The position numbers and the translations under genes were made by a program. A DNA stretch of 64,000 nt from Acanthosepion lycidas. Lineage: Eukaryota > Mollusca > Cephalopoda > Sepiida > Sepiidae. Position 1 is the stretch's first letter, and every line of letters begins with the position of its first letter. Positions 32,301 through 47,649 of this stretch are shown piece by piece. Location of the stretch: NCBI GenBank assembly GCA_963932145.1, contig OZ010593.1:33789255-33853254 (forward strand), written 5' to 3'. Under the pieces are notes generated by a model, which was given only the letters and a program-made list of their open reading frames with translations, was not told the DNA's origin and did no database searches.

Positions 32301-33250
32301 CAATATACGAAACTTCTCATCAGAGATTCAGTTCTTGAAATACCAGGATTCCCGTTATGCAAGCTTTCACTATTTTTTCAATATCTTGGTCCATTTTGGT
32401 CAATATACGAAACTTCTCATCAGAGATTCAGTTCTTGAAATACCAGGATTCCCGTTATGCAAGCTTTCACTATTTTTTCAATATCTTGGTCCATTTTGGT
32501 CAATATACGAAACTTCTCATCAGAGATTCAGTTCTTGAAATACCAGGATGTCCGTTATGCAAGCTTTCACTATTTTTTCAATATCTTGGTCCATTTTGGT
32601 CAATATACGAAACTTCTCATCAGAGATTCAGTTCTTGAAATACCAGGATGTCCGTTATGCAAGCTTTCACTATTTTTTCAATATCTTGGTCCATTTTGGT
32701 CAATATACGAAACTTCTCATCAGAGATTCAGTTCTTGAAATACCAGGATGTCCGTTATGCAAGCTTTCACTATTTTTTCAATATCTTGATCCATTTTGGT
32801 CAATATACGAAACTTCTCATCAGAGATTCAGTTCTTGAAATACCAGGATGTCCGTTATGCAAGCTTTCACTATTTTTTCAATATCTTGGTCCATTTTGGT
32901 CAATATACGAAACTTCTCATCAGAGATTCAGTTCTTGAAATACCAGGATGTCCGTTATGCAAGCTTTCACTATTTTTTCAATATCTTGGTCCATTTTGGT
33001 CAATATACGAAACTTCTCATCAGAGATTCAGTTCTTGAAATACCAGGATGTCCGTTATGCAAGCTTTCACTATTTTTTCAATATTTTGGTCCATTTTGGT
33101 CAATATACGAAACTTCTCATCAGAGATTCAGTTCTTGAAATACCAGGATGTCCGTTATGCAAGCTTTCACTATTTTTTCAATATCTTGGTCCATTTTGGT
33201 CAATATACGAAACTTCTCATCAGAGATTCAGTTCTTGAAATACCAGGATT
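29350..33250. repeat. Pair of array blocks related at 3.2-kb offset
   Basis: The rare variant CTTGATCC near 29,585 recurs near 32,785. The rare ATATTTTGG near 29,881 recurs near 33,081. Both pairs are exactly 3,200 bp apart with matching intervening order of unit types, so about 0.6 kb or more was copied at a distance of 32 units. Confidence 0.75.
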
Positions 33251-35649
33251 CCCGTTATGCAAGCTTTCACTATTTTTTCAATATCTTGGTCCATTTTGGT
33301 CAATATACGAAACTTCTCATCAGAGATTCAGTTCTTGAAATACCAGGATGTCCGTTATGCAAGCTTTCACTATTTTTTCAATATCTTGGTCCATTTTGGT
33401 CAATATACGAAACTTCTCATCAGAGATTCAGTTCTTGAAATACCAGGATGTCCGTTATGCAAGCTTTCACTATTTTTTCAATATCTTGGTCCATTTTGGT
33501 CAATATACGAAACTTCTCATCAGAGATTCAGTTCTTGAAATACCAGGATGTCCGATATGCAAGCTTTCACTATTTTTTCAATATTTTGGTCCATTTTGGT
33601 CAATATACGAAACTTCTCATCAGAGATTCAGTTCTTGAAATACCACGATGTCCGTCATGCAAGCTTTCACTATTTTTTCAATATCTTGGTCCATTTTGGT
33701 CAATATACGAAACTTCTCATCAGAGATTCAGTTCTTGAAATACCAGGATGTCCGTTATGCAAGCTTTCACTATTTTTTCAATATCTTGGTCCATTTTGGT
33801 CAATATACGAAACTTCTCATCAGAGATTCAGTTCTTGAAATACCAGGATGTCCGTTATGCAAGCTTTCATTATTTTTTCAATATCTTGGTCCATTTTGGT
33901 CAATATACGAAACTTCTCATCAGAGATTCAGTTCTTGAAATACCAGGATGTCCGTTATGCAAGCTTTCATTATTTTTTCAATATCTTGGTCCATTTTGGT
34001 CAATATACGAAACTTCTCATCAGAGATTCAGTTCTTGAAATACCAGGATGTCCGTTATGCAAACTTTCACTATTTTTTCAATATATTGGTCCATTTTGGT
34101 CAATATACGAAACTTCTCATCAGAGATTCAGTTCTTGAAATACCAGGATGTCCGTTATGCAAGCTTTCACTATTTTTTCAATATATTGGTCCATTTTGGT
34201 CAATATACGAAACTTCTCATCAGAGATTCAGTTCTTGAAATACCAGAATGTCCGTTATGCAAGCTCTCACTATTTTTTCAATATATTGGTCCATTTTGGA
34301 CAATATACGAAACTTCTCATCAGAGATTCAGTTCTTGAAATACCAGGATGTCCGTTATGCAAGCTTTCACTATTTTTTCAATATCTTGGTCCATTTTGGT
34401 CAATATACGAAACTTCTCATCAGAGATTCAGTTCTTGAAATACCAGGATGTCCGTTATGCAAGCTTTCACTATTTTTTCAATATATTGGTCCATTTTGGT
34501 CAATATACGAAACTTCTCATCAGAGATTCAGTTCTTGAAATACCAGGATGTCCGTTATGCAAGCTTTCACTATTTTTTCAATATCTTGGTCCATTTTGGT
34601 CAATATACGAAACTTCTCATCAGAGATTCAGTTCTTGAAATACCAGGATGTCCGTTATGCAAGCTCTCACTATTTTTTCAATATATTGGTCCATTTTGGA
34701 CAATATACGAAACTTCTCATCAGAGATTCAGTTCTTGAAATACCAGGATGTCCGTTATGCAAGCTTTCACTATTTTTTCAATATCTTGGTCCATTTTGGA
34801 CAATATACGAAACTTCTCATCAGAGATTCAGTTCTTGAAATACCAGGATGTCCGTTATGCAAGCTTTCACTATTTTTTCAATATCTTGGTCCATTTTGGT
34901 CAATATACGAAACTTCTCATCAGAGATTCAGTTCTTGAAATACCAGGATGTCCGTTATGCAAGCTTTCACTATTTTTTCAATATCTTGGTCCATTTTGGT
35001 CAATATACGAAACTTCTCATCAGAGATTCAGTTCTTGAAATACCAGGATTCCCGTTATGCAAGCTTTCACTATTTTTTCAATATCGTGGTCCATTTTGGT
35101 CAATATACGAAACTTCTCATCAGAGATTCAGTTCTTGAAATACCAGGATGTCCGTTATGCAAGCTTTCACTATTTTTTCTATATCTTGGTCCATTTTGGT
35201 CAATATATGAAACTTCTCATCAGAGATTCAGTTCTTGAAATACCAGGATGTCCGTTATGCAAGCTTTCACTATTTTTTCAATATCTTGGTCCATTTTGGT
35301 CAATATACGAAACTTCTCATCAGAGATTCAGTTCTTGAAATACCAGGATGTCCGTCATGCAAGCTTTCACTATTTTTTCAATATCTTGGTCCATTTTGGT
35401 CAATATACGAAACTTCTCATCAGAGATTCAGTTCTTGAAATACCAGGATGTCCGTTATTTAAGCTTTCACTATTTTTTCAATATCTTGGTCCATTTTGGT
35501 CAATATACGAAACTTCTCATCAGAGATTCAGTTCTTGAAATACCAGGATTCCCGTTATGCAAGCTTTCACTATTTTTTCAATATCTTGGTCCATTTTGGT
35601 CAATATACGAAACTTCTCATCAGAGATTCAGTTCTTGAAATACCAGGAT

Positions 35650-38600
35650 GTCCGTTATGCAAGCTTTCACTATTTTTTCAATATCTTGGTCCATTTTGGT
35701 CAATATACGAAACTTCTCATCAGAGATTCAGTTCTTGAAATACCAGGATGTCCGTTATGCAAGCTTTCACTATTTTTTCAATATCTTGGTCCATTTTGGT
35801 CAATATACGAAACTTCTCATCAGAGATTCAGTTCTTGAAATACCACGATGTCCGTCATGCAAGCTTTCACTATTTTTTCAATATCTTGGTCCATTTTGGT
35901 CAATATACGAAACTTCTCATCAGAGATTCAGTTCTTGAAATACCAGGATGTCCGTTATGCAAGCTTTCACTATTTTTTCAATATCTTGGTCCATTTTGGT
36001 CAATATACGAAACTTCTCATCAGAGATTCAGTTCTTGAAATACCAGGATGTCCGTTATGCAAGCTTTCACTATTTTTTCAATATTTTGGTCCATTTTGGT
36101 CAATATACGAAACTTCTCATCAGAGATTCAGTTCTTGAAATACCAGGATGTCCGTTATGCAAGCTTTCACTATTTTTTCAATATCTTGGTCCATTTTGGT
36201 CAATATACGAAACTTCTCATCAGAGATTCAGTTCTTGAAATACCAGGATTCCCGTTATGCAAGCTTTCACTATTTTTTCAATATCTTGGTCCATTTTGGT
36301 CAATATACGAAACTTCTCATCAGAGATTCAGTTCTTGAAATACCAGGATGTCCGTTATGCAAGCTTTCACTATTTTTTCAATATCTTGGTCCATTTTGGT
36401 CAATATACGAAACTTCTCATCAGAGATTCAGTTCTTGAAATACCAGGATGTCCGTTATGCAAGCTTTCACTATTTTTTCAATATCTTGGTCCATTTTGGT
36501 CAATATACGAAACTTCTCATCAGAGATTCAGTTCTTGAAATACCAGGATGTCCGTTATGCAAGCTTTCACTATTTTTTCAATATCTTGGTCCATTTTGGT
36601 CAATATACGAAACTTCTCATCAGAGATTCAGTTCTTGAAATACCAGGATGTCCGTCATGCAAGCTTTCACTATTTTTTCAATATCTTGGTCCATTTTGGT
36701 CAATATACGAAACTTCTCATCAGAGATTCAGTTCTTGAAATACCAGGATGTCCGTTATTTAAGCTTTCACTATTTTTTCAATATCTTGGTCCATTTTGGT
36801 CAATATACGAAACTTCTCATCAGAGATTCAGTTCTTGAAATACCAGGATTCCCGTTATGCAAGCTTTCAATATTTTTTCAATATCTTGGTCCATTTTGGT
36901 CAATATACGAAACTTCTCATCAGAGATTCAGTTCTTGAAATACCAGGATGTCCGTTATGCAAGCTTTCACTATTTTTTCAATATCTTGGTCCATTTTGGT
37001 CAATATACGAAACTTCTCATCAGACATTCAGTTCTTGAAATACCAGGATGTCCGTTATGCAAGCTTTCACTATTTTTTCAATATCTTGGTCCATTTTGGT
37101 CAATATACGAAACTTCTCATCAGAGATTCAGTTCTTGAAATACCACGATGTCCGTCATGCAAGCTTTCACTATTTTTTCAATATCTTGGTCCATTTTGGT
37201 CAATATACGAAACTTCTCATCAGAGATTCAGTTCTTGAAATACCAGGATGTCCGTTATGCAAGCTTTCACTATTTTTTCAATATCTTGGTCCATTTTGGT
37301 CAATATACGAAACTTCTCATCAGAGATTCAGTTCTTGAAATACCAGGATGTCCGTTATGCAAGCTTTCACTATTTTTTCAATATCTTGGTCCATTTTGGT
37401 CAATATACGAAACTTCTCATCAGAGATTCAGTTCTTGAAATACCAGGATGTCCGTTATGCAAGCTTTCACTATTTTTTCAATATCTTGGTCCATTTTGGT
37501 CAATATACGAAATTTCTCATCAGAGATTCAGTTCTTGAAATTCCAGGATGTCCGTTATGCAAGCTTTCACTATTTTTTCAATATATTGGTCCATTTTAGT
37601 CAATATACGAAACTTCTCATCAGAGATTCAGTTCTTGAAATACCAGGATGTCCGTTATGCAAGCTTTCACTATTTTTTCAATATCTTGGTCCATTTTGGT
37701 CAATATACGAAACTTCTCATCAGAGATTCAGTTCTTCAAATACCAGGATTTCCGTTATGCAAGCTCTCAATATTTTTTCAATATATTGGTCCATTTTGGA
37801 CAATATACGAAACTTCTCATCAGAGATTCAGTTTTTGAAATACCAGGATGTCCGTTATGCAAGCTCTCACTATTTTTTCAATATATTGGTCCATTTTGGT
37901 CAATATACAAAACTTCTCATCAGATTCAGTTCTTGAAATACCAGGATGTCCGTTATGCAAGCTTTCACTATTTTTTCAATATATTGGTCCATTTTGGTCA
38001 ATATACGAAACTTCTCATCAGAGATTCAGTTCTTGAAATACCAGAATGTCCGTTATGCAAGCTCTCACTATTTTTTCAATATATTGGTCCATTTTGGACA
38101 ATATACGAAACTTCTCATCAGAGATTCAGTTCTTGAAATACCAGGATGTCCGTTATGCAAGCTTTCACTATTTTTTCAATATCTTGGTCCATTTTGGTCA
38201 ATATACGAAACTTCTCATCAGAGATTCAGTTCTTGAAATACCAGGATGTCCGTTATGCAAGCTTTCACTATTTTTTCAATATCTTGGTCCATTTTGGTCA
38301 ATATACGAAACTTCTCATCAGAGATTCAGTTCTTGAAATACCACGATGTCCGTCATGCAAGCTTTCACTATTTTTTCAATATCTTGGTCCATTTTGGTCA
38401 ATATACGAAACTTCTCATCAGAGATTCAGTTCTTGAAATACCAGGATGTCCGTTATGCAAGCTTTCACTATTTTTTCAATATCTTGGTCCATTTTGGTCA
38501 ATATACGAAACTTCTCATCAGAGATTCAGTTCTTGAAATACCAGGATGTCCGTTATGCAAGCTTTCACTATTTTTTCAATATTTTGGTCCATTTTGGTCA

Positions 38601-40650
38601 ATATACGAAACTTCTCATCAGAGATTCAGTTCTTGAAATACCAGGATGTCCGTTATGCAAGCTTTCACTATTTTTTCAATATCTTGGTCCATTTTGGTCA
38701 ATATACGAAACTTCTCATCAGAGATTCAGTTCTTGAAATACCAGGATTCCCGTTATGCAAGCTTTCACTATTTTTTCAATATCTTGGTCCATTTTGGTCA
38801 ATATACGAAACTTCTCATCAGAGATTCAGTTCTTGAAATACCAGGATGTCCGTTATGCAAGCTTTCACTATTTTTTCAATATCTTGGTCCATTTTGGTCA
38901 ATATACGAAACTTCTCATCAGAGATTCAGTTCTTGAAATACCAGGATGTCCGTTATGCAAGCTTTCACTATTTTTTCAATATCTTGGTCCATTTTGGTCA
39001 ATATACGAAACTTCTCATCAGAGATTCAGTTCTTGAAATACCAGGATGTCCGTTATGCAAGCTTTCACTATTTTTTCAATATCTTGGTCCATTTTGGTCA
39101 ATATACGAAACTTCTCATCAGAGATTCAGTTCTTGAAATACCAGGATGTCCGTCATGCAAGCTTTCACTATTTTTTCAATATCTTGGTCCATTTTGGTCA
39201 ATATACGAAACTTCTCATCAGAGATTCAGTTCTTGAAATACCAGGATGTCCGTTATTTAAGCTTTCACTATTTTTTCAATATCTTGGTCCATTTTGGTCA
39301 ATATACGAAACTTCTCATCAGAGATTCAGTTCTTGAAATACCAGGATTCCCGTTATGCAAGCTTTCAATATTTTTTCAATATCTTGGTCCATTTTGGTCA
39401 ATATACGAAACTTCTCATCAGAGATTCAGTTCTTGAAATACCAGGATGTCCGTTATGCAAGCTTTCACTATTTTTTCAATATCTTGGTCCATTTTGGTCA
39501 ATATACGAAACTTCTCATCAGACATTCAGTTCTTGAAATACCAGGATGTCCGTTATGCAAGCTTTCACTATTTTTTCAATATCTTGGTCCATTTTGGTCA
39601 ATATACGAAACTTCTCATCAGAGATTCAGTTCTTGAAATACCACGATGTCCGTCATGCAAGCTTTCACTATTTTTTCAATATCTTGGTCCATTTTGGTCA
39701 ATATACGAAACTTCTCATCAGAGATTCAGTTCTTGAAATACCAGGATGTCCGTTATGCAAGCTTTCACTATTTTTTCAATATCTTGGTCCATTTTGGTCA
39801 ATATACGAAACTTCTCATCAGAGATTCAGTTCTTGAAATACCAGGATGTCCGTTATGCAAGCTTTCACTATTTTTTCAATATCTTGGTCCATTTTGGTCA
39901 ATATACGAAACTTCTCATCAGAGATTCAGTTCTTGAAATACCAGGATGTCCGTTATGCAAGCTTTCACTATTTTTTCAATATCTTGGTCCATTTTGGTCA
40001 ATATACGAAATTTCTCATCAGAGATTCAGTTCTTGAAATTCCAGGATGTCCGTTATGCAAGCTTTCACTATTTTTTCAATATATTGGTCCATTTTAGTCA
40101 ATATACGAAACTTCTCATCAGAGATTCAGTTCTTGAAATACCAGGATGTCCGTTATGCAAGCTTTCACTATTTTTTCAATATCTTGGTCCATTTTGGTCA
40201 ATATACGAAACTTCTCATCAGAGATTCAGTTCTTCAAATACCAGGATTTCCGTTATGCAAGCTCTCAATATTTTTTCAATATATTGGTCCATTTTGGACA
40301 ATATACGAAACTTCTCATCAGAGATTCAGTTTTTGAAATACCAGGATGTCCGTTATGCAAGCTCTCACTATTTTTTCAATATATTGGTCCATTTTGGTCA
40401 ATATACAAAACTTCTCATCAGATTCAGTTCTTGAAATACCAGGATGTCCGTTATGCAAGCTTTCACTATTTTTTCAATATATTGGTCCATTTTGGTCAAT
40501 ATACGAAACTTCTCATCAGAGATTCAGTTCTTGAAATACCAGAATGTCCGTTATGCAAGCTCTCACTATTTTTTCAATATATTGGTCCATTTTGGACAAT
40601 ATACGAAACTTCTCATCAGAGATTCAGTTCTTGAAATACCAGGATGTCCG
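35650..40650. repeat. 2,498-bp tandem duplication inside the array
   Basis: About 35.65-38.15 kb and 38.15-40.65 kb are consecutive copies of a 25-unit block. Each carries the only 98-bp monomer type in the window (CAGATTCAG at 37,921 and at 40,419, exactly 2,498 bp apart) and the same series of private variants (TTATTT in place of TTATGC near 36,755 and 39,253; ATACAAAAC before the 98-bp join in both). I saw no consistent difference within the paired blocks, so the event is recent. Confidence 0.92.
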
Positions 40651-43600
40651 TTATGCAAGCTTTCACTATTTTTTCAATATCTTGGTCCATTTTGGTCAAT
40701 ATACGAAACTTCTCATCAGAGATTCAGTTCTTGAAATACCAGGATGTCCGTTATGCAAGCTTTCACTATTTTTTCAATATATTGGTCCATTTTGGTCAAT
40801 ATACGAAACTTCTCATCAGAGATTCAGTTCTTGAAATACCAGGATGTCCGTTATGCAAGCTTTCACTATTTTTTCAATATCTTGGTCCATTTTGGTCAAT
40901 ATACGAAACTTCTCATCAGAGATTCAGTTCTTGAAATACCAGGATGTCCGTTATGCAAGCTCTCACTATTTTTTCAATATATTGGTCCATTTTGGACAAT
41001 ATACGAAACTTCTCATCAGAGATTCAGTTCTTGAAATACCAGAATGTCCGTTATGCAAGCTCTCACTATTTTTTCAATATATTGGTCCATTTTGGACAAT
41101 ATACGAAACTTCTCATCAGAGATTCAGTTCTTGAAATACCAGGATGTCCGTTATGCAAGCTTTCACTATTTTTTCAATATCTTGGTCCATTTTGGTCAAT
41201 ATACGAAACTTCTCATCAGAGATTCAGTTCTTGAAATACCAGGATGTCCGTTATGCAAGCTTTCACTATTTTTTCAATATATTGGTCCATTTTGGTCAAT
41301 ATACGAAACTTCTCATCAGAGATTCAGTTCTTGAAATACCAGGATGTCCGTTATGCAAGCTTTCACTATTTTTTCAATATCTTGGTCCATTTTGGTCAAT
41401 ATACGAAACTTCTCATCAGAGATTCAGTTCTTGAAATACCAGGATGTCCGTTATGCAAGCTCTCACTATTTTTTCAATATATTGGTCCATTTTGGACAAT
41501 ATACGAAACTTCTCATCAGAGATTCAGTTCTTGAAATACCAGGATGTCCGTTATGCAAGCTTTCACTATTTTTTCAATATCTTGGTCCATTTTGGACAAT
41601 ATACGAAACTTCTCATCAGAGATTCAGTTCTTGAAATACCAGGATGTCCGTTATGCAAGCTTTCACTATTTTTTCAATATCTTGGTCCATTTTGGTCAAT
41701 ATACGAAACTTCTCATCAGAGATTCAGTTCTTGAAATACCAGGATGTCCGTTATGCAAGCTTTCACTATTTTTTCAATATCTTGGTCCATTTTGGTCAAT
41801 ATACGAAACTTCTCATCAGAGATTCAGTTCTTGAAATACCAGGATTCCCGTTATGCAAGCTTTCACTATTTTTTCAATATCTTGGTCCATTTTGGTCAAT
41901 ATACGAAACTTCTCATCAGAGATTCAGTTCTTGAAATACCAGGATGTCCGTTATGCAAGCTTTCACTATTTTTTCAATATCGTGGTCCATTTTGGTCAAT
42001 ATATGAAACTTCTCATCAGAGATTCAGTTCTTGAAATACCAGGATGTCCGTTATGCAAGCTTTCACTATTTTTTCAATATCGTGGTCCATTTTGGTCAAT
42101 ATACGAAACTTCTCATCAGAGATTCAGTTCTTGAAATACCAGGATGTCCGTCATGCAAGCTTTCACTATTTTTTCAATATCTTGGTCCATTTTGGTCAAT
42201 ATACGAAACTTCTCATCAGAGATTCAGTTCTTGAAATACCAGGATGTCCGTTATTTAAGCTTTCACTATTTTTTCAATATCTTGGTCCATTTTGGTCAAT
42301 ATACGAAACTTCTCATCAGAGATTCAGTTCTTGAAATACCAGGATGTCCGTTATGCAAGCTTTCACTATTTTTTCAATATCTTGGTCCATTTTGGTCAAT
42401 ATACGAAACTTCTCATCAGAGATTCAGTTCTTGAAATACAACGATGTCCGTCATGCAAGCTTTCACTATTTTTTCAATATCTTGGTCCATTTTGGTCAAT
42501 ATACGAAACTTCTCATCAGAGATTCAGTTCTTGAAATACCAGGATGTCCGTTATGCAAGCTTTCACTATTTTTTCAATATCTTGGTCCATTTTGGTCAAT
42601 ATACGAAACTTCTCATCAGAGATTCAGTTCTTGAAATACCAGGATGTCCGTTATGCAAGCTTTCACTATTTTTTCAATATCTTGGTCCATTTTGGTCAAT
42701 ATACGAAACTTCTCATCAGAGATTCAGTTCTTGAAATACCAGGATGTCCGTTATGCAAGCTTTCACTATTTTTTCAATATCTTGGTCCATTTTGGTCAAT
42801 ATACGAAACTTCTCATCAGAGATTCAGTTCTTGAAATACCAGGATGTCCGTTATGCAAGCTTTCACTATTTTTTCAATATCTTGGTCCATTTTGGTCAAT
42901 ATACGAAACTTCTCATCAGAGATTCAGTTCTTGAAATACCAGGATGTCCGTTATGCAAGCTTTCACTATTTTTTCAATATCTTGGTCCATTTTGGTCAAT
43001 ATACGAAACTTCTCATCAGAGATTCAGTTCTTGAAATACCAGGATGTCCGTTATGCAAGCTTTCACTATTTTTTCAATATATTGGTCCATTTTGGTCAAT
43101 ATACGAAACTTCTCATCAGAGATTCAGTTCTTGAAATACCAGAATGTCCGTTATGCAAGATCTCACTATTTTTTCAATATATTGGTCCATTTTGGACAAT
43201 ATACGAAACTTCTCATCAGAGATTCAGTTCTTGAAATACCAGGATGTCCGTTATGCAAGCTTTCACTATTTTTTCAATATCTTGGTCCATTTTGGTCAAT
43301 ATACGAAACTTCTCATCAGAGATTCAGTTCTTGAAATACCAGGATGTCCGTTATGCAAGCTTTCACTATTTTTTCAATATATTGGTCCATTTTGGTCAAT
43401 ATACGAAACTTCTCATCAGAGATTCAGTTCTTGAAATACCAGGATGTCCGTTATGCAAGCTTTCACTATTTTTTCAATATCTTGGTCCATTTTGGTCAAT
43501 ATACGAAACTTCTCATCAGAGATTCAGTTCTTGAAATACCAGGATGTCCGTTATGCAAGCTCTCACTATTTTTTCAATATATTGGTCCATTTTGGACAAT

Positions 43601-46600
43601 ATACGAAACTTCTCATCAGAGATTCAGTTCTTGAAATACCAGGATGTCCGTTATGCAAGCTTTCACTATTTTTTCAATATCTTGGTCCATTTTGGACAAT
43701 ATACGAAACTTCTCATCAGAGATTCAGTTCTTGAAATACCAGGATGTCCGTTATGCAAGCTTTCACTATTTTTTCAATATCTTGGTCGATTTTGGTCAAT
43801 ATACGAAACTTCTCATCAGAGATTCAGTTCTTGAAATACCAGGATGTCCGTTATGCAAGCTTTCACTATTTTTTCAATATCTTGGTCCATTTTGGTCAAT
43901 ATACGAAACTTCTCATCAGAGATTCAGTTCTTGAAATACCAGGATGTCCGTTATGCAAGCTTTCACTATTTTTTCAATATCTTGGTCCATTTTGGTCAAT
44001 ATACGAAACTTCTCATCAGAGATTCAGTTCTTGAAATACCAGGATGTCCGTTATGCAAGCTTTCACTATTTTTTCAATATCTTGGTCCATTTTGGTCAAT
44101 ATACGAAACTTCTCATCAGAGATTCAGTTCTTGAAATACCAGGATGTCCGTTATGCAAGCTTTCACTATTTTTTCAATATCTTGGTCCATTTTGGACAAT
44201 ATACGAAACTTCTCATCAGAGATTCAGTTCTTGAAATACCAGGATGTCCGTTATGCAAGCTTTCACTATTTTTTCAATATCTTGGTCGATTTTGGTCAAT
44301 ATACGAAACTTCTCATCAGAGATTCAGTTCTTGAAATACCAGGATGTCCGTTATGCAAGCTTTCACTATTTTTTCAATATCTTGGACCATTTTGGTCAAT
44401 ATACGAAACTTCTCATCAGAGATTCAGTTCTTGAAATACCAGGATTCCCGTTATGCAAGCTTTCACTATTTTTTCAATATCTTGGTCCATGTTGGACAAT
44501 ATACGAAACTTCTCATCAGAGATTCAGTTCTTGAAATACCAGGATTCCCGTTATGCAAGCTTTCACTATTTTTTCAATATCTTGGTCGATTTTGGTCAAT
44601 ATACGAAACTTCTCATCAGAGATTCAGTTCTTGAAATACCAGGATGTCCGTTATGCAAGCTTTCACTATTTTTTCAATATCTTGGTCCATTTTGGTCAAT
44701 ATACGAAACTTCTCATCAGAGATTCAGTTCTTGAAATACCAGGATTCCCGTTATGCAAGCTTTCACTATTTTTTCAATATCTAGGTCCATTTTGGACAAT
44801 ATACGAAACTTCTCATCACAGATTCAGTTCTTGAAATACCAGGATTCCCGTTATGCAAGCTTTCACTATTTTTTCAATATCTTGGTCCATTTTGGTCAAT
44901 ATATGAAACTTCTCATCAGAGATTCAGTTCTTGAAATACCAGGATGTCCGTTATGCAAGCTTTCACTATTTTTTCAATATCTTGGTCCATTTTGGTCAAT
45001 ATACGAAACTTCTCATCAGAGATTCAGTTCTTGAAATACCAGGATGTCCGTTATGCAAGCTTTCACTATTTTTTCAATATCTTGGTCCATTTTGGTCAAT
45101 ATACGAAACTTCTCATCAGAGATTCAGTTCTTGAAATACCAGGATGTCCGTTATGCAAGCTTTCACTATTTTTTCAATATCTTGATCCATTTTGGTCAAT
45201 ATACGAAACTTCTCATCAGAGATTCAGTTCTTGAAATACCAGGATGTCCGTTATGCAAGCTTTCACTATTTTTTCAATATCTTGGTCCATTTTGGTCAAT
45301 ATACGAAACTTCTCATCAGAGATTCAGTTCTTGAAATACCAGGATTCCCGTTATGCAAGCTTTCACTATTTTTTCAATATCTTGGTCCATTTTGGACAAT
45401 ATACGAAACTTCTCATCAGAGATTCAGTTCTTGAAATACCAGGATTCCCGTTATGCAAGCTTTCACTATTTTTTCAATATCTTGGTCCATTTTGGACAAT
45501 ATACGAAACTTCTCATCAGAGATTCAGTTCTTGAAATACCAGGATTCCCGTTATGCAAGCTTTCACTATTTTTTCAATATCTTGGTCCATTTTGGTCAAT
45601 ATACGAAACTTCTCATCAGAGATTCAGTTCTTGAAATACCAGGATTCCCGTTATGCAAGCTTTCACTATTTTTTCAATATCTTGGTCCATTTTGGACAAT
45701 ATACGAAACTTCTCATCAGAGATTCAGTTCTTGAAATACCAGGATTCCCGTTATGCAAGCTTTCACTATTTTTTCAATATCTTGGTCCATTTTGGACAAT
45801 ATACGAAACTTCTCATCAGAGATTCAGTTCTTGAAATACCAGGATTCCCGTTATGCAAGCTTTCACTACTTTTTCAAGATCTTGGTCGATTTTGGTCAAT
45901 ATACGAAACTTCTCATCAAAGATTCAGTTCTTGAAATACCAGGATGTCCGTTATGCAAGCTTTCACTATTTTTTCAATATCTTGATCCATTTTGGTCAAT
46001 ATACGAAACTTCTCATCAGAGATTCAGTTCTTGAAATACCAGGATGTCCGTTATGCAAGCTTTCACTATTTTTTCAATATCTTGGTCCCTTTTGGTCAAT
46101 ATACGAAACTTCTCATCAGAGATTCAGTTCTTGAAATACCAGGATGTCCGTTATGCAAGCTTTCTCTATTTTTTCAATATCTTGGTCCATTTTGGTCAAT
46201 ATACGAAACTTCTCATCAGAGATTCAGTTCTTGAAATACCAGGATGTCCGTTATGCAAGCTTTCACTATTTTTTCAATATTTTGGTCCATTTTGGTCAAT
46301 ATACGAAACTTCTCATCAGAGATTCAGTTCTTGAAATACCAGGATGTCCGTTATGCAAGCTTTCACTATTTTTTCAATATCTTGGTCCATTTTGGTCAAT
46401 ATACGAAACTTCTCATCAGAGATTCAGTTCTTGAAATACCAGGATTCCCGTTATGCAAGCTTTCACTATTTTTTCAATATCTTGGTCCATTTTGGTCAAT
46501 ATACGAAACTTCTCATCAGAGATTCAGTTCTTGAAATACCAGGATGTCCGTTATGCAAGCTTTCACTATTTTTTCAATATCTTGGTCCATTTTGGTCAAT

Positions 46601-47649
46601 ATACGAAACTTCTCATCAGAGATTCAGTTCTTGAAATACCAGGATGTCCGTCATGCAAGCTTTCACTATTTTTTCAATATCTTGGTCCATTTTGGTCAAT
46701 ATACGAAACTTCTCATCAGAGATTCAGTTCTTGAAATACCAGGATGTCCGTCATGCAAGCTTTCTCTATTTTTTCAATATCTTGGTCCATTTTGGTCAAT
46801 ATACGAAACTTCTCATCAGAGATTCAGTTCTTGAAATACCAGGATGTCCGTTATGCAAGCTTTCACTATTTTTTCAATATCTTGGTCCATTTTGGTCAAT
46901 ATACGAAACTTCTCATCAGAGATTCAGTTCTTGAAATACCAGGATTCCCGTTATGCAAGCTTTCCCTTTTTTTTTAATATCTTGGTCCATTTTGGTCAAT
47001 ATACGAAACTTCTCATCAGAGATTCAGTTCTTGAAATACCAGGATGTCCGTTATGCAAGCTTTCACTATTTTTTCAATATCTTGGTCCATTTTGGTCAAT
47101 ATACGAAACTTCTCATCAGAGATTCAGTTCTTGAAATACCAGGATGTCCGTTATGCAAGCTTTCACTATTTTTTCAATATCTTGGTCCATTTTGGTCAAT
47201 ATACGAAACTTCTCATCAGAGATTCAGTTCTTGAAATACCAGGATGTCCGTCATGCAAGCTTTCACTATTTTTTCAATATCTTGGTCCATTTTGGTCAAT
47301 ATACGAAACTTCTCATCAGAGATTCAGTTCTTGAAATACCAGGATGTCCGTTATGCAAGCTTTCACTATTTTTTCAATATCTTGGTCCATTTTGGTCAAT
47401 ATACGAAACTTCTCATCAGAGATTCAGTTCTTGAAATACCAGGATGTCCCTTATGCAAGCTTTCACTATTTTTTCAATAACTTGGTCCATTTTGGTCAAT
47501 ATACGAAACTTCTCATCAGAGATTCAGTTCTTGAAATACCAGGATGTCCGTTATGCAAGCTTTCACTATTTTTTCAATATCTTGGTCCATTTTGGTCAAT
47601 ATACGAAACTTCTCATCAGAGATTCAGTTCTTGAAATACCAGGATGTCC

